Origin: Aliihoeflea sp. 40Bstr573
GTDB taxonomy: Bacteria; Pseudomonadota; Alphaproteobacteria; Rhizobiales; Rhizobiaceae
DNA length: 64,000 nucleotides
NCBI RefSeq assembly: GCF_024105655.1
Contig: NZ_JAAAMH010000016.1
Coordinates: forward strand, 1 to 64,000
Direction of reading: 5' to 3'
Shown here piece by piece: positions 45,372-55,687 of the stretch; the first letter of the stretch is position 1, and each line of letters starts with the position of its first letter. A program made the position numbers and the translations under genes. The notes beneath the pieces were generated by a model. The model saw only the letters and a list, made by a program, of their open reading frames with translations, ran no database searches and was not told the DNA's origin.

Positions 45372-48008
45372 ATGACGATCGACACCGGCAAGGTCTACCG
45401 TCTCGAGGACTATCGGCCGACCGACTACGCCATCCACGCGACCAACCTCGTCTTCCGGCTCGACCCTGCCCACACGCGCGTGACCGCGAAGCTGGACTTC
45501 GAGCGGCGCGAAGACGCCGCGCTCGACGCGCCGCTCGTTCTCGACGGGGACGGGCTGAAGCTCCTATCGGTGACGGTGGATGGCGCGCAACTGTCCCCGG
45601 ACGCCTTCGAGGCAACGCCGGACCGTCTCACGATCCCCCGTCTGCCGAGGGAACGATTCTCGCTTGTCATCGAGACCGAGCTCGCTCCGGAAGCCAATTC
45701 GGCGCTGATGGGGCTTTACCTTTCGAACGGCGTCTACTGCACTCAGTGCGAGGCGGAAGGCTTTCGCCGCATCACCTATTTCCTCGACCGGCCGGACGTC
45801 ATGTCGGTCTACACGGTACGCATCGAGGCACCTAAGGCATCCGCGCCGATCCTGCTTTCCAACGGCAATCCGGTCGAAAGCGGCGATATGGCGGATGGCT
45901 GGCACTATGCCGTTTGGCACGATCCGCATCTCAAGCCATCTTATCTCTTCGCGCTTGTCGCCGGCGATCTTGGCCGGATCACGGACAGCTTCACCACCCG
46001 TTCGGGCAGCATTGTCCAGCTCGGCATCTATGTCGAGAAGGGCAAGGAGGCGCGCGCAACCTACGCGATGGACGCGCTCAAGCGCTCGATGGTGTGGGAC
46101 GAAGAGGTGTTCGGCCTCGAATACGATCTCGACGTCTTCAACATCGTCGCCGTGTCCGATTTCAACATGGGCGCGATGGAGAACAAGGGCCTCAACATCT
46201 TCAACGACAAATACGTACTCGCCGACGAGGAGAGCGCGACCGACGCCGACTTCGCCAATATCGAGGCGATCATCGCGCATGAGTACTTCCACAATTGGAC
46301 TGGCAACAGAATCACTTGCCGCGACTGGTTCCAGCTCTGCCTCAAGGAAGGGCTCACCGTCTTTCGCGACCACGAATTCTCCGCCGACATGCGTTCGCGG
46401 GCTGTGAAGCGCATTGCCGAGGTGCGGACGCTGAAATCGCTGCAATTCCCCGAGGACCAGGGGCCGCTCGCCCATCCGGTGCGCCCGCGCCGTTACCGCG
46501 AGATCAACAACTTCTACACGGCGACGGTCTACGAGAAAGGCTCGGAAGTCGTGCGGATGATCCGCACCATCCTCGGGGCGGAGACCTTCCGGCGCGGCAT
46601 GGACCTCTATTTCGAGCGCCATGACGGTGACGCAGCGACCATCGAGGATTTCCTCAAGGTGTTCGAAGACGTCTCGGGTCGCGACCTCTCGCAGTTCGCG
46701 CTCTGGTACCATCAGGCCGGCACACCGCATGTCAGCGTCTCCAGCACCTATGACGAGGCGCGCGGCGAGCTGACGCTTGATATCGAGCAGTCGGTCCCGC
46801 CGACGCCGTTGGAAAGTCGCAAGCGTGTCATGCACATTCCCCTCGCCATCGGTCTGGTCGGCAAGGATGGCCGTGACCTGGAGGCCGCGTCGAGCGAGAC
46901 GTCGAGCTTTGCGGACGGCGTCATACAACTGAAGAAGCGAAGGCAGGCGATCCGCTTCACAGGGCTTTCCGAGCGCCCCGCCCTTTCGCTCAACCGCGGT
47001 TTCTCGGCGCCGATCACGCTGGCGAGCGAACAGACCATCGACGATCGCCTGTTCCTTTCCCGGCACGACAGCGACCTGGTGGCACGCTGGCAGGCGCTGA
47101 ACGGGCTCCTGTCCGATCACCTGATCGAAACGAGCAAGGCCCCTGCCCTGCAAAGCAACATGGCCGGGCGGCTGGCCGAAGTGCTGGGCGCCATCGCCGT
47201 CGACGACGCGCTCGAGCCAGCCTATCGCGCCCTCGCGCTGACGCCCCCGAGCGAAGCGGACGTTGCGCGCGAGATCGGCTCGAACATCGATCCGGACGGC
47301 ATTCGGGCGGCGCGCGATACTCTGGTCGACACGATCGCAGCGGCAAATCGTGAATCATTCGAAGTACTTTACCGCGAACTCGAAGATAGCGATTCATTCT
47401 TGCCGGACGCTGCCAGTGCCGGCCGGCGCGCCCTGCGCAACGTCCTTCTCGACTACGCCTCGGCTGCGCAAGGCGTTCCCGGTCTCGCGGCCGGCCAGTA
47501 CCGCAATGCGACCAACATGACGGAACGCGCAGCCGCGCTCGCCGTCCTCGCCCGCCGCTTCCCGATGGCAGAGGAAACCGTGTCGGCGCTTGCTGATTTC
47601 GAGAGGCGCTACGGCGACAATCCGCTCGTCCTGGACAAGTGGTTCCAGGTCCAGGCGACCATTCCGGGCGATGCCGCTCTTTCCCGCGTCGAAGCGCTCA
47701 CACGCCACCGCGCGTTTTCGATCGGCAATCCGAACCGCGTGCGCTCGCTGATCGGCACTTTTGCCAGTTCGAACCAGACCGGGTTTCATCGCGCCGACGG
47801 AGCCGGCTACCGCTATTTCGCAGACCGCATCATCGAGGTTGAAAAGCGCAATCCGCAGGTTGCGGCGCGGCTTGCCACCGCGTTCCGCTCCTGGCGTTCT
47901 CTGGAGCCGAGCCGGCAGGAACTGGCCCGCAAGGAACTGGTGCGCATTGCCGCCGTTCCCGGTCTGTCCACGGATTTGAAGGACATCGTCGACCGCACAC
48001 TCGCCTAA
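45372..48008 (+). CDS. pepN: Aminopeptidase N
   Basis: Zinc M1 aminopeptidase of 878 residues, the E. coli PepN type. GAMENKGLNIFN is the exopeptidase motif, and HEYFHNWTGNRIT provides HExxH with the downstream glutamate (LKEGLTVFRD). A long helical C-terminal domain is present. The length is normal and the start follows AGGGGAA. It functions in cytoplasmic peptide turnover and is located upstream of the histidine kinase gene. Confidence 0.96.
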   Translation: MTIDTGKVYRLEDYRPTDYAIHATNLVFRLDPAHTRVTAKLDFERREDAALDAPLVLDGDGLKLLSVTVDGAQLSPDAFEATPDRLTIPRLPRERFSLVIETELAPEANSALMGLYLSNGVYCTQCEAEGFRRITYFLDRPDVMSVYTVRIEAPKASAPILLSNGNPVESGDMADGWHYAVWHDPHLKPSYLFALVAGDLGRITDSFTTRSGSIVQLGIYVEKGKEARATYAMDALKRSMVWDEEVFGLEYDLDVFNIVAVSDFNMGAMENKGLNIFNDKYVLADEESATDADFANIEAIIAHEYFHNWTGNRITCRDWFQLCLKEGLTVFRDHEFSADMRSRAVKRIAEVRTLKSLQFPEDQGPLAHPVRPRRYREINNFYTATVYEKGSEVVRMIRTILGAETFRRGMDLYFERHDGDAATIEDFLKVFEDVSGRDLSQFALWYHQAGTPHVSVSSTYDEARGELTLDIEQSVPPTPLESRKRVMHIPLAIGLVGKDGRDLEAASSETSSFADGVIQLKKRRQAIRFTGLSERPALSLNRGFSAPITLASEQTIDDRLFLSRHDSDLVARWQALNGLLSDHLIETSKAPALQSNMAGRLAEVLGAIAVDDALEPAYRALALTPPSEADVAREIGSNIDPDGIRAARDTLVDTIAAANRESFEVLYRELEDSDSFLPDAASAGRRALRNVLLDYASAAQGVPGLAAGQYRNATNMTERAAALAVLARRFPMAEETVSALADFERRYGDNPLVLDKWFQVQATIPGDAALSRVEALTRHRAFSIGNPNRVRSLIGTFASSNQTGFHRADGAGYRYFADRIIEVEKRNPQVAARLATAFRSWRSLEPSRQELARKELVRIAAVPGLSTDLKDIVDRTLA

Positions 48009-48152
48009 CGAGCGCCATCAACTCGTCAATAATTTATCAAGATTTGGCCGCACGCTCTGGACAGCGCGAATCGGCTCTGATTCCTTACAGACGATTCGGA
48101 AGTGCGGCGTTGCCGGATCGATTCGCAAGGTTGAAAATTCGGGGAGCCATCG

Positions 48153-50483
48153 ATGGCACTAACGGACGCGTGGGGCGCGGCCGCAGGGCAACTTTTTACC
48201 TGGCGCAGGCCGCGCCAGAAGAAGGTTCACCTTGCGGGTCATGCGCGCTTCATTGCCGCGCCGGCCTATAAGCGGCTTCTGGCCGCCGAGCCCTATCTGC
48301 GCCGTTCGATCCCGACGCTCGTCATCTGCTTCCTGCTTCTCATCGCGGCTATGCGCTCGCTGTCGCTCTTTGCCTGGAAGGAAGACCTCGAGGCGACGTC
48401 CAAGGGCCTTCTCGGTCTCACCGCAAGCCAGGTCTACCACGCCATGCGAACCAGCCATGGCGACGCCGCGCCCGACCGACTGATCTCGGAAGCCGTGTTG
48501 CGCGATACGACGCGCCATTCCGTTATTGCAGACGCGCAGGTGCTGGTCGTCACCGACGCCGATTTCCGGGTCGTGGCGACGACGGGCCAGCAGCAACTCG
48601 TCGGTCAGTCGCTGGAAAACCTCATCGTCGGCGGCCAGCCGCTCTTCATGTTCGGTCAGCGCGCCGGCGTGCAGGAGATCACGGTGTCCGGTGAAAGCTG
48701 GTTCGCGGCGGCCGAGCTCCTCGAAGGGCGCACGGGCGCCGCCTTCACGCTGATCTCGCGTGACAGGGTGCTGGAGGAGTGGCGCAAGGCGTTGGCGCTC
48801 AATGTCACGCTCTTCGTGCTGACCGCAGGCGTACTGCTCGTCGTTCTCTACGCCTATTTCACGCAAGCCGCGCGCGCCGAGGCTGCCGATCGCATTTATG
48901 ACGAGGCCAAGATGCGCAACGACATGGCGCTGACGCGCGGGCGCTGCGGCATCTGGGACTGGGATCTTGATCGCGGGCGCATGCACTGGTCGCGCTCGAT
49001 GTACGAGATGCTGGGCTACGAGCCCTGTGAGGGCATGCTCTCCTTCGGCTCGATCTCCGAAATCATCCATCCCGAAGACGGTGACCTGATGGCGATCGCG
49101 CAACGCGTTGCCGAAGGCGAGACCGACCAGTTCGACGAGATCTTCCGCATGCGCCACGCCAGTGGCGGCTGGGTCTGGATCCGGGCGAAGGCGCAGGTCA
49201 ACGATCCCGACGCCGCCGACATCCACCTCGTGGGCATCGCCGTCGACATCACCGAGCAGCGCCATCTGGCCCAGCGCTCCGAGACGGCCGACCTTCGGCT
49301 GCGCACCGCCATCGAGAACATCAACGAATCCTTCGTTCTGTGGGATGCCAACCAGCATCTCATCATGTGCAACTCGAAGTTCCAGAAAGATCACGGACTG
49401 TCGGACGCCGACGTCTTCCCCGGCACCAGCCGCGAGACGATCGCCAAGCGGATGACCGCCTTCGCCCATGAGCGCAAGCTTGCCAACTCCAGCGGCCTGG
49501 CTGGCGGCGCGACCTATGAGCGCCAGCTTGCCGACGGGCGCTGGCTGCAGGTCAACGAGCTGCGCACGCGCGACGGCGGCACAGTCTCGGTTGGCACCGA
49601 CATCACCCCGATCAAGCAGAACCAGGAGAAGCTGGTCGATTCCGAGCGCCGCCTGATGGCGACGATCCACGACCTGTCGCTGGCCCGCAAGGCCGAGGGC
49701 GAGCGCACGCGCGAGCTCGTCGAGCTCAACCGAGAATACATGAAGGAAACGGAACGCGCCGAGGCGGCCAACCGCGCCAAGTCCGAGTTCCTCGCGAACA
49801 TGTCGCACGAACTGCGCACGCCGCTCAACGCCATCATCGGCTTCTCCGAGCTCATGTCGTCGCGTCTCTTCGGCCCGCTTGGCTCTGACAAATACGAGGA
49901 ATACATCCGCGACATCCACGGATCGGGCACCTATCTCCTCGGCGTCATCAATGACATTCTCGACATGTCGAAAATCGAGGCCGGCCAGTTCTCGATCGAC
50001 CGCGAGGGCATCGAGCTCAACCCGCTCATCGACGAGGCGATCCGCGTCGTCGCGCTGCAGGCGGCCAAGAAGCAGATCAATGTCGAGACGAAGATCTCCA
50101 ACACGATGGAGCTCTTCGCCGATCGCCGTGCCGTCAAGCAGATCATGCTGAACCTGTTGTCCAACGCCGTGAAGTTCACCGGCGAAGGGGGCAAGATTTC
50201 CATGCGTGCCCGCAAGATCGGCAATTCGGTCGTCATCAGCATCGAGGATACCGGCTGCGGCATTCCGAAGGATGCGCTGAAAAAGCTCGGCCGCCCGTTT
50301 GAGCAGGTGCAGAACCAGTTCTCCAAGAACCACACCGGCTCGGGCCTCGGTCTTGCAATTTCCCGTTCTTTGGCCGAACTCCACGGAGGCGCGCTGAAGA
50401 TCCGTTCGAACGAGGGCGTCGGCACGATCGTCTCGGTCCGCATCCCCGCCCGCGAGCAGGTGACGGTGAAGCAGGCGGCCTGA
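48153..50483 (+). CDS. pleC: PAS-domain sensor histidine kinase, PleC/PdhS-like
   Basis: Membrane histidine kinase of 776 residues. A transmembrane helix lies at about 53-71 and a second at about 217-236, with a periplasmic sensor region between. Two PAS regions follow at about 258-370 and 385-480 (the second lacks bulk), then a coiled coil. The HisKA site is H552 in SHELRTPLNAIIGFSE, and the ATPase domain contains NLLSNAVKF, DTGCGIP and GSGLGLAIS. The segment GPLGSDKYEEYIRDIHGSG after the phospho-site is characteristic of PleC/DivJ/PdhS kinases that control the DivK-CtrA pathway. The neighbourhood with glnE matches what I recall of Sinorhizobium pleC. Start preceded by GGGGAG. Confidence 0.75.
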   Translation: MALTDAWGAAAGQLFTWRRPRQKKVHLAGHARFIAAPAYKRLLAAEPYLRRSIPTLVICFLLLIAAMRSLSLFAWKEDLEATSKGLLGLTASQVYHAMRTSHGDAAPDRLISEAVLRDTTRHSVIADAQVLVVTDADFRVVATTGQQQLVGQSLENLIVGGQPLFMFGQRAGVQEITVSGESWFAAAELLEGRTGAAFTLISRDRVLEEWRKALALNVTLFVLTAGVLLVVLYAYFTQAARAEAADRIYDEAKMRNDMALTRGRCGIWDWDLDRGRMHWSRSMYEMLGYEPCEGMLSFGSISEIIHPEDGDLMAIAQRVAEGETDQFDEIFRMRHASGGWVWIRAKAQVNDPDAADIHLVGIAVDITEQRHLAQRSETADLRLRTAIENINESFVLWDANQHLIMCNSKFQKDHGLSDADVFPGTSRETIAKRMTAFAHERKLANSSGLAGGATYERQLADGRWLQVNELRTRDGGTVSVGTDITPIKQNQEKLVDSERRLMATIHDLSLARKAEGERTRELVELNREYMKETERAEAANRAKSEFLANMSHELRTPLNAIIGFSELMSSRLFGPLGSDKYEEYIRDIHGSGTYLLGVINDILDMSKIEAGQFSIDREGIELNPLIDEAIRVVALQAAKKQINVETKISNTMELFADRRAVKQIMLNLLSNAVKFTGEGGKISMRARKIGNSVVISIEDTGCGIPKDALKKLGRPFEQVQNQFSKNHTGSGLGLAISRSLAELHGGALKIRSNEGVGTIVSVRIPAREQVTVKQAA

Positions 50484-50484
50484 C

Positions 50485-53433
50485 CTACTTCCCGACCAGT
50501 TTCCTGAAAGATCCGGCCACCGTATTCGCCGTGTCCTTCAGGTGCGCTTCCAGCACCTTAAGGTCCGGCAGGTCGGTGGTGCGCAGCAAAAGGTCAGCGA
50601 GGCCCGGCGGCACGTCGTCCGGCTCGAACGGGCCAGTCAGGCAAAGCCGCAGCATCTGTGTCAGGGCCGAATAAAGCTCGTGCGCGGCGACCAGTTCGTC
50701 GCGCGCTGTCGGCTCGCAGAAATCTGGCGAAAGGCGCTGCAAGGTTTCGATCGTCGAGGCCGTATGCTCCTCGCCTTCGACGCGGCCTGTCAGCGTCGCG
50801 ACCTGCGCGATGAATTCGAGGTCGATCAGGCCGCCATCGACAAGCTTCACGTCCCACAGGTCGCGCGGCGGCTTCTCGCTGGCGATCAACTTGCGCATCT
50901 CGCTCGCATCCGCCCGCACCTTGGCGGCATCTCTTCTCGTCGCCAGCACGTCAGCGACAATGGCACTCGCGGCTGCGATCAACGCCTCGTCGCCTGCGAC
51001 GGCGCGGGCGCGCGTCAGCGCCATGTGCTCCCATGTCCACGCCTCCTCGCGCTGATATCTGGCAAAGGCGTCGATATGGGTCGCGACCGGCCCCTTGTTG
51101 CCGGAGGGGCGCAGGCGCAAATCGAGTTCGTAGAGTACGCCTTCGGCGGTTGGGGCGGAGACCGCGGCGATCAGGCGCTGGGTGAGTCGGGTGAAGTAAT
51201 GCGCCGGCGCGAGCGGCTTTTCGCCATCGGATTCTTCGGCGTCGGCGTCGTGATCGTAAAGCAGGATGAGGTCAACGTCAGAGCCTGCCGTCAGTTCGCG
51301 GCTGCCGAGCTTGCCCATGCCGACGATGCAGACCTTACCGCCTGGAACTGTGCCGTGACGGATAGCGAACTCCGCCTGAACCGCGTCCAACGCGCACGCG
51401 ATCGTCAGGTCCGCCAGGTCGGAAAACGCCTTGCCGGCGCGACGATGGTCGATGGCGCCGGACAGAAGCCGGATGCCGATCAGGAACTTCTGCTCTGCGG
51501 CGAAGATGCGGAGCCGGTCGAGCAGTTCCTCATGCAGTTCGACGCCCGTCAGAAAGCCATCGAGCCGCTCGGCGAGATAGGCCTTGTTGGGCAATTCGGA
51601 AAGGAGGCCGGGGTCGAGCAGCCCGTCGAAGACGTGCGGGCGGCGCGTGATGATCTGCGCCAGTCGCGGCGCGGCGCCCATGATCGTCGCCAGAAGTTTC
51701 AGAAGCGACGGATTAGACTGGAAGAGCGAGAAGAGCTGGATGCCGGCCGGCAGCCCCTTCAGGAACTCGTCGAAGCGCAGAATTGCCTCGCCCGCTCGCT
51801 TGGTCTGGCCGAAGGCTTCCAGAAGGGCCGGTGTCAGCTCCGTCAGGCGTTCGCGCGCCTCGGCCGACTGCGTCGCGCGGTAGCGGCCGAAATGCCACGT
51901 GCGGATCAGCCGCGCGATGTCGCTTGGCCGTTCGAATCCGAGCTCGGAGAGCGTTTGCAGCGTGTCCGGGTCGTCGACATCGCCGGTGAAGACGAGGTTG
52001 CCGACCCCGCGCGACAATTGCGGCGCGGTCTCGAACAGCGCCGCATAGTGCTTCTCGACCAGTTGCAGCGAAGCCCGGAACGCCTCGGAAAACGTATTCT
52101 CGTCGGCAAAGCCGAGCATCAGCGCGATGCGCCGCAGTCCCTCGTCGTCTTCGGGCAGCACATGGTTCTGCTCATCGGCGACCATCTGGATGGCGTGCTC
52201 GACATCGCGCAGGAACCAATATTGTTTGGCGAGCGCGTCGCGCGCCTCTTCGCTTATCCAGCCGCGTTCCGCAAGGACAGCCAGCATCGCCACCGTCTGG
52301 CGTCCGCGCAGTTCCTGAAACCGTCCTCCCGCGATCAATTGCTGGGTCTGAACGAAGAACTCGATCTCGCGAATACCTCCGCGTCCCAGCTTGACGTTGT
52401 GGCCCTTGACGGCGATCTCGCCGTGCCCCTTGTGCGCATGGATCTGGCGCTTGATCGAATGGACGTCGGCGATGGCAGCGAAGTCCATGTATTTGCGCCA
52501 GATGTAAGGGGTCAGTTCGGCGAGGAATGCCTTGCCCGCGACCAAATCGCCGGCAAGCGGCCGCGCCTTGATCATCGCTGCGCGCTCCCAGTTCTGGCCA
52601 CGGCTCTCATAGTAGTTCAGCGCCGCCTCAGTGGGGATTGCCAGTGGCGTCGATCCCGGATCGGGCCGCAGCCGCAGATCGGTGCGGAAAACATAGCCGT
52701 GCTCGGTACGGTCCTGCAGGATGCGCACCAGGCGGCGCGCGAGGCGCGAGAATAGGTCCGTCGCATCGAGCGGATCGAGGATCGCCTCGGCCTCCACGTC
52801 GACGAAAAGGATCAGGTCGATGTCGGACGAGAAGTTGAGTTCGTGCGCGCCGAGCTTGCCCATGCCGAGCACCACGAGGCCGGACCCCTCGCCCGGTTTC
52901 GTACGATCCGGCAGCCTGATCGCGCCACGGTCATGCGTCTCGACCAGCAGGAAGTCGATTGCGGCGCCGATGCAGGCATCGGCAAGTTCGCTGAGGCAGC
53001 GCACCGTTTTTTCCGCGCCGTGGATGCCGGCGAGCTCGGCCAGCGCCAGCAAGGCATGCGCCTCGCTCTTCAGAAGGCGCAGCGACTTCATCAGCCCGGT
53101 CTCGCTTTCGGCTGCGGAAGCGGCCGCGCCCAACTCAGCCAGGATCGCCGCCCACCGCTCGTCAAGAGGCGTCGAGATCAGGGCTTCGAGGATGCCGGGC
53201 CGCCGCCGGGCCGCGTCGCGCAGGAAGGGCGAAAGGTCGAACGCCGCGCCGAGAAATGCCGAGAGGCCTTTGTCGGCCTGGATCGCATCGGCAAGCGCCG
53301 CGTATTCGTCGCGCCGCGCCGTTTCGATGAAGTCGTTGACGAGTTCGGAAGCGTTGTCGGGTCGGAGCGGTGTCAGCGACGCGCGCCCGAATGTTTGCAG
53401 TGTTGTCGGGCCGTTTGCGTCACTTTTTGTCAT
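50485..53433 (-). CDS. glnE: Bifunctional glutamine synthetase adenylyltransferase/deadenylase
   Basis: Controls glutamine synthetase by adding or removing AMP, in response to PII. The 982-residue product has two nucleotidyltransferase halves: the N-terminal one with SSDIDLILFVDVEA near 201 (deadenylation) and the C-terminal one with AGSDVDLILLYDHDA near 715 (adenylylation), separated by a helical middle. The ATG at 53433 overlaps the stop of the upstream sensor kinase as ATGA, which fixes the start and implies translational coupling. Its end is 2 bases from the convergent pleC-like gene. Confidence 0.95.
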   Translation of the reverse strand: MTKSDANGPTTLQTFGRASLTPLRPDNASELVNDFIETARRDEYAALADAIQADKGLSAFLGAAFDLSPFLRDAARRRPGILEALISTPLDERWAAILAELGAAASAAESETGLMKSLRLLKSEAHALLALAELAGIHGAEKTVRCLSELADACIGAAIDFLLVETHDRGAIRLPDRTKPGEGSGLVVLGMGKLGAHELNFSSDIDLILFVDVEAEAILDPLDATDLFSRLARRLVRILQDRTEHGYVFRTDLRLRPDPGSTPLAIPTEAALNYYESRGQNWERAAMIKARPLAGDLVAGKAFLAELTPYIWRKYMDFAAIADVHSIKRQIHAHKGHGEIAVKGHNVKLGRGGIREIEFFVQTQQLIAGGRFQELRGRQTVAMLAVLAERGWISEEARDALAKQYWFLRDVEHAIQMVADEQNHVLPEDDEGLRRIALMLGFADENTFSEAFRASLQLVEKHYAALFETAPQLSRGVGNLVFTGDVDDPDTLQTLSELGFERPSDIARLIRTWHFGRYRATQSAEARERLTELTPALLEAFGQTKRAGEAILRFDEFLKGLPAGIQLFSLFQSNPSLLKLLATIMGAAPRLAQIITRRPHVFDGLLDPGLLSELPNKAYLAERLDGFLTGVELHEELLDRLRIFAAEQKFLIGIRLLSGAIDHRRAGKAFSDLADLTIACALDAVQAEFAIRHGTVPGGKVCIVGMGKLGSRELTAGSDVDLILLYDHDADAEESDGEKPLAPAHYFTRLTQRLIAAVSAPTAEGVLYELDLRLRPSGNKGPVATHIDAFARYQREEAWTWEHMALTRARAVAGDEALIAAASAIVADVLATRRDAAKVRADASEMRKLIASEKPPRDLWDVKLVDGGLIDLEFIAQVATLTGRVEGEEHTASTIETLQRLSPDFCEPTARDELVAAHELYSALTQMLRLCLTGPFEPDDVPPGLADLLLRTTDLPDLKVLEAHLKDTANTVAGSFRKLVGK

Positions 53434-54860
53434 GGAACTGGGGAATCGCCTGCCGGGAAGATCATGGAGACGCATAATCCAGGGTTTTCGTCCGATAATT
53501 CAAGCCGTCCGCCGTGAAAGGTCATGACGGCCTTGGCAAGGCTCAGCCCGAGCCCCGAGCCCGGCTGCGAGCGGCTCTGCTCGAGGCGCACGAAGCGCTC
53601 CGTCGCCCGGGCGTGTTCTTCCTTCGGAATGCCCGGACCATTGTCGCAAACGGAAACGACGATCTCGCCGCCCCTGCGTTCCGCCGTCACGCGCACTGTG
53701 GGCACCGGGCCGGACCCGGCGGAGTACTTGATCGCGTTGTCGACGATATTCGACAGCGACTGACCAATGAGTTCGCGATTGCCGGTGATCGACAGTTCAC
53801 GGGGCGCATCCGCCGAAAGAGCGACGCCGACTTCCTCCGCCGCCGGTTCGTAAAGCTCGACGACGTCCGAAACGATCGCCGCAAGGTCGATCGGCGCCGT
53901 ATGCTCGGCGGAGTAGCCAGATTCCAGACGGCTTATCATCAAGATCGCGTTGAACGTGCGGATGAGTTGGTCGGATTCGGCGATCGTTGCCTCGAGCGCT
54001 GCGCGGTGCTGCGGGTCGTTGCCGCCGCCCAGCGCCGCTTCGGCGCGGTTGCGCAGCCGGGTGAGCGGTGTTTTCAAGTCATGCGCGATGTTGTCGGAAA
54101 CCTGCTTCAGGCCCTCGTTCAGCGCACCTATCCGCGCCAGCATCTCGTTCAGGTTTTGCGACAGGCGGTCGAACTCGTCCCCCGCGCCGGTCACCGGCAG
54201 GCGCCCGGCAAGGTCGCCGCCCATGATGCGCCGGCTGGCGTCCGAGATGTTGTCGATGCGCTTCAGCGCCCGCCGGCCGACGAGGAACCAGATGACGAGC
54301 GCACCGAGACCCATCATGCCGAAGGCGACGATGAGGGCCCGGCGGATCACGTTCCCGAAACGCTCCGGCTCGCCGAGATCGCGGCCGACGAGCAGGATCA
54401 TCTGATTGGGAAGGCGCATCACGACCGCCATCGCAGTATGCGGCCCTTCGCGGGCGGCCGGGACGTCTCCCGTGCGTGTATCGGCCTCGCCGTACCGTTC
54501 ATAGGAAAACGGCCGCTCGGTCCAGCCTTCCGTACTGAGCACCCGCGGCTCCAGGCTTTGGACGTTGCCACTGAGGATGCGGCCTGTCGGATCGGCGATG
54601 ATGTAGAGATATGCGCCCGGCTGGCGCGACCTGCTTTCCACCACGCGCACGAGCGTGGTCAACCCGCCGCGCTGGTAGGCGCGTCCAAGGCTCAGCACCT
54701 CTTCCGAGACCGTATCCTGGATCTGGCCGGTCAGCATGCGCATCGTCAGCGAGCCCATGTAGAAGACGAGCCCCACCGCGCAGATTGCAAACAGCAGCAG
54801 GTACAGCGCTGATAGCCGCGCTGCCGTCGTCTTCATCAGCGTGGAAACAGAGCTCAGCAT
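53430..54860 (-). CDS. Two-component sensor histidine kinase
   Basis: The 476-residue inner-membrane kinase has a first helix at about 10-32, a periplasmic loop of about 145 residues, a second helix at about 180-200 and a HAMP domain. HisKA follows with the phospho-His in NIAHDLKTPLTRLRNRAE near 258, then an ATPase domain with SNIVDNAIKYS, VCDNGPGIP and GSGLGLSLAKA. The start is ATG at 54860 (or GTG one codon earlier), overlapping the response-regulator stop as TGATG. The stop overlaps the glnE start. The kinase, its regulator and glnE are therefore one coupled unit. The signal is unknown; in Sinorhizobium the pair sits between degP1 and glnE in the same way, as I recall. Confidence 0.92.
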   Translation of the reverse strand: MLSSVSTLMKTTAARLSALYLLLFAICAVGLVFYMGSLTMRMLTGQIQDTVSEEVLSLGRAYQRGGLTTLVRVVESRSRQPGAYLYIIADPTGRILSGNVQSLEPRVLSTEGWTERPFSYERYGEADTRTGDVPAAREGPHTAMAVVMRLPNQMILLVGRDLGEPERFGNVIRRALIVAFGMMGLGALVIWFLVGRRALKRIDNISDASRRIMGGDLAGRLPVTGAGDEFDRLSQNLNEMLARIGALNEGLKQVSDNIAHDLKTPLTRLRNRAEAALGGGNDPQHRAALEATIAESDQLIRTFNAILMISRLESGYSAEHTAPIDLAAIVSDVVELYEPAAEEVGVALSADAPRELSITGNRELIGQSLSNIVDNAIKYSAGSGPVPTVRVTAERRGGEIVVSVCDNGPGIPKEEHARATERFVRLEQSRSQPGSGLGLSLAKAVMTFHGGRLELSDENPGLCVSMIFPAGDSPVP

Positions 54861-55531
54861 CACGCCTTCAGCATGTAGCCGGCACCCCGCACCGTATGCA
54901 GGACCGGTGCGTCGAACTCCTTCTCGATTTTCGAGCGGAGCCGCGAGATATGAACGTCGATGACGTTGGTCTGGGGGTCGAAATGATAGTCCCAGACATT
55001 TTCGAGCAGCATGGTGCGCGTCACGACCTGCCCCGCGTGGCGCATCAGATATTCGAGCAGGCGAAATTCGCGTGGCTGAAGCGTGATCTCCTTGCCGGCC
55101 CGCTTGACCGAATGGGACAGGCGGTCAAGCTCCAGATCGCCGACGCGGTAAACAGTCTCGACATCCTTCGAGCCGCCTCGCTTCTTCAGTACCTCGACGC
55201 GCGCGAGGAGTTCGGAGAAGGCATAAGGCTTGGTCAAGTAATCGTCGCCGCCGGCACGCAGGCCAGTGACGCGGTCATCGACCTCTCCGAGCGCGGAGAG
55301 GATCAGAACGGGCGTGTCATTGCCGCGCGCGCGCAGGCCCGCGACGACGGAGAGCCCGTCGCGACGGGGCAGCATGCGGTCGACGACGAGCACATCATAG
55401 TCGCCAGAGCTCGCCAGCGTGTAGCCGGTCTCGCCATCGGCCGCGATATGCGCGAGATGGCCAGCCTCGTTGAACGCCTTTTCGAGATATTCGGCGGCTT
55501 CGCGATCGTCTTCGATAACCAGCAGCTTCAT
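54860..55531 (-). CDS. OmpR-family response regulator
   Basis: The 223-residue regulator has a canonical receiver domain (acidic pair in VIEDDREAA, phospho-Asp in VLVVDRMLPRRDG, Lys in YLTKPY) and a C-terminal winged helix (TLQPREFRLLEYLMRHAGQ, then NVIDVHISRLRSKI). It is the partner of the sensor kinase that overlaps its stop. A GTG two codons upstream is possible. A terminator for degP lies 26 bases before this start, so its own promoter must be very close or some read-through occurs. Confidence 0.92.
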   Translation of the reverse strand: MKLLVIEDDREAAEYLEKAFNEAGHLAHIAADGETGYTLASSGDYDVLVVDRMLPRRDGLSVVAGLRARGNDTPVLILSALGEVDDRVTGLRAGGDDYLTKPYAFSELLARVEVLKKRGGSKDVETVYRVGDLELDRLSHSVKRAGKEITLQPREFRLLEYLMRHAGQVVTRTMLLENVWDYHFDPQTNVIDVHISRLRSKIEKEFDAPVLHTVRGAGYMLKA

Positions 55532-55556
55532 CGGCACGCACCCAATGTCAGATATG

Positions 55557-55589
55557 AAAACGACGGCGGGTGATGGGGACCCGCCGTCG
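55557..55589 (-). terminator. Rho-independent terminator of degP
   Basis: Perfect 11-bp arms CGACGGCGGGT (55561-55571) and ACCCGCCGTCG (55579-55589). On the minus strand the hairpin is followed by TTTTC. It lies about 100 bases after the degP stop at 55688 and separates degP from the response-regulator/kinase/glnE unit. Confidence 0.75.
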
Positions 55590-55687
55590 CCGGAACCGGC
55601 TGCTAGTTGTGGACGTCAACCGGCCCAACGTCCAGCCATCGCGGTCTCGGAGCATCTGAAGCCGCGCGACGGCCTGGACCTTCGAAA

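Noticed and set aside
48159-50384. 741-codon minus-strand frame opposite the PleC-like kinase, and a similar 737-codon frame opposite glnE (50542-52755)
   Set aside because: The sense-strand genes have complete catalytic motifs; the opposite frames do not.
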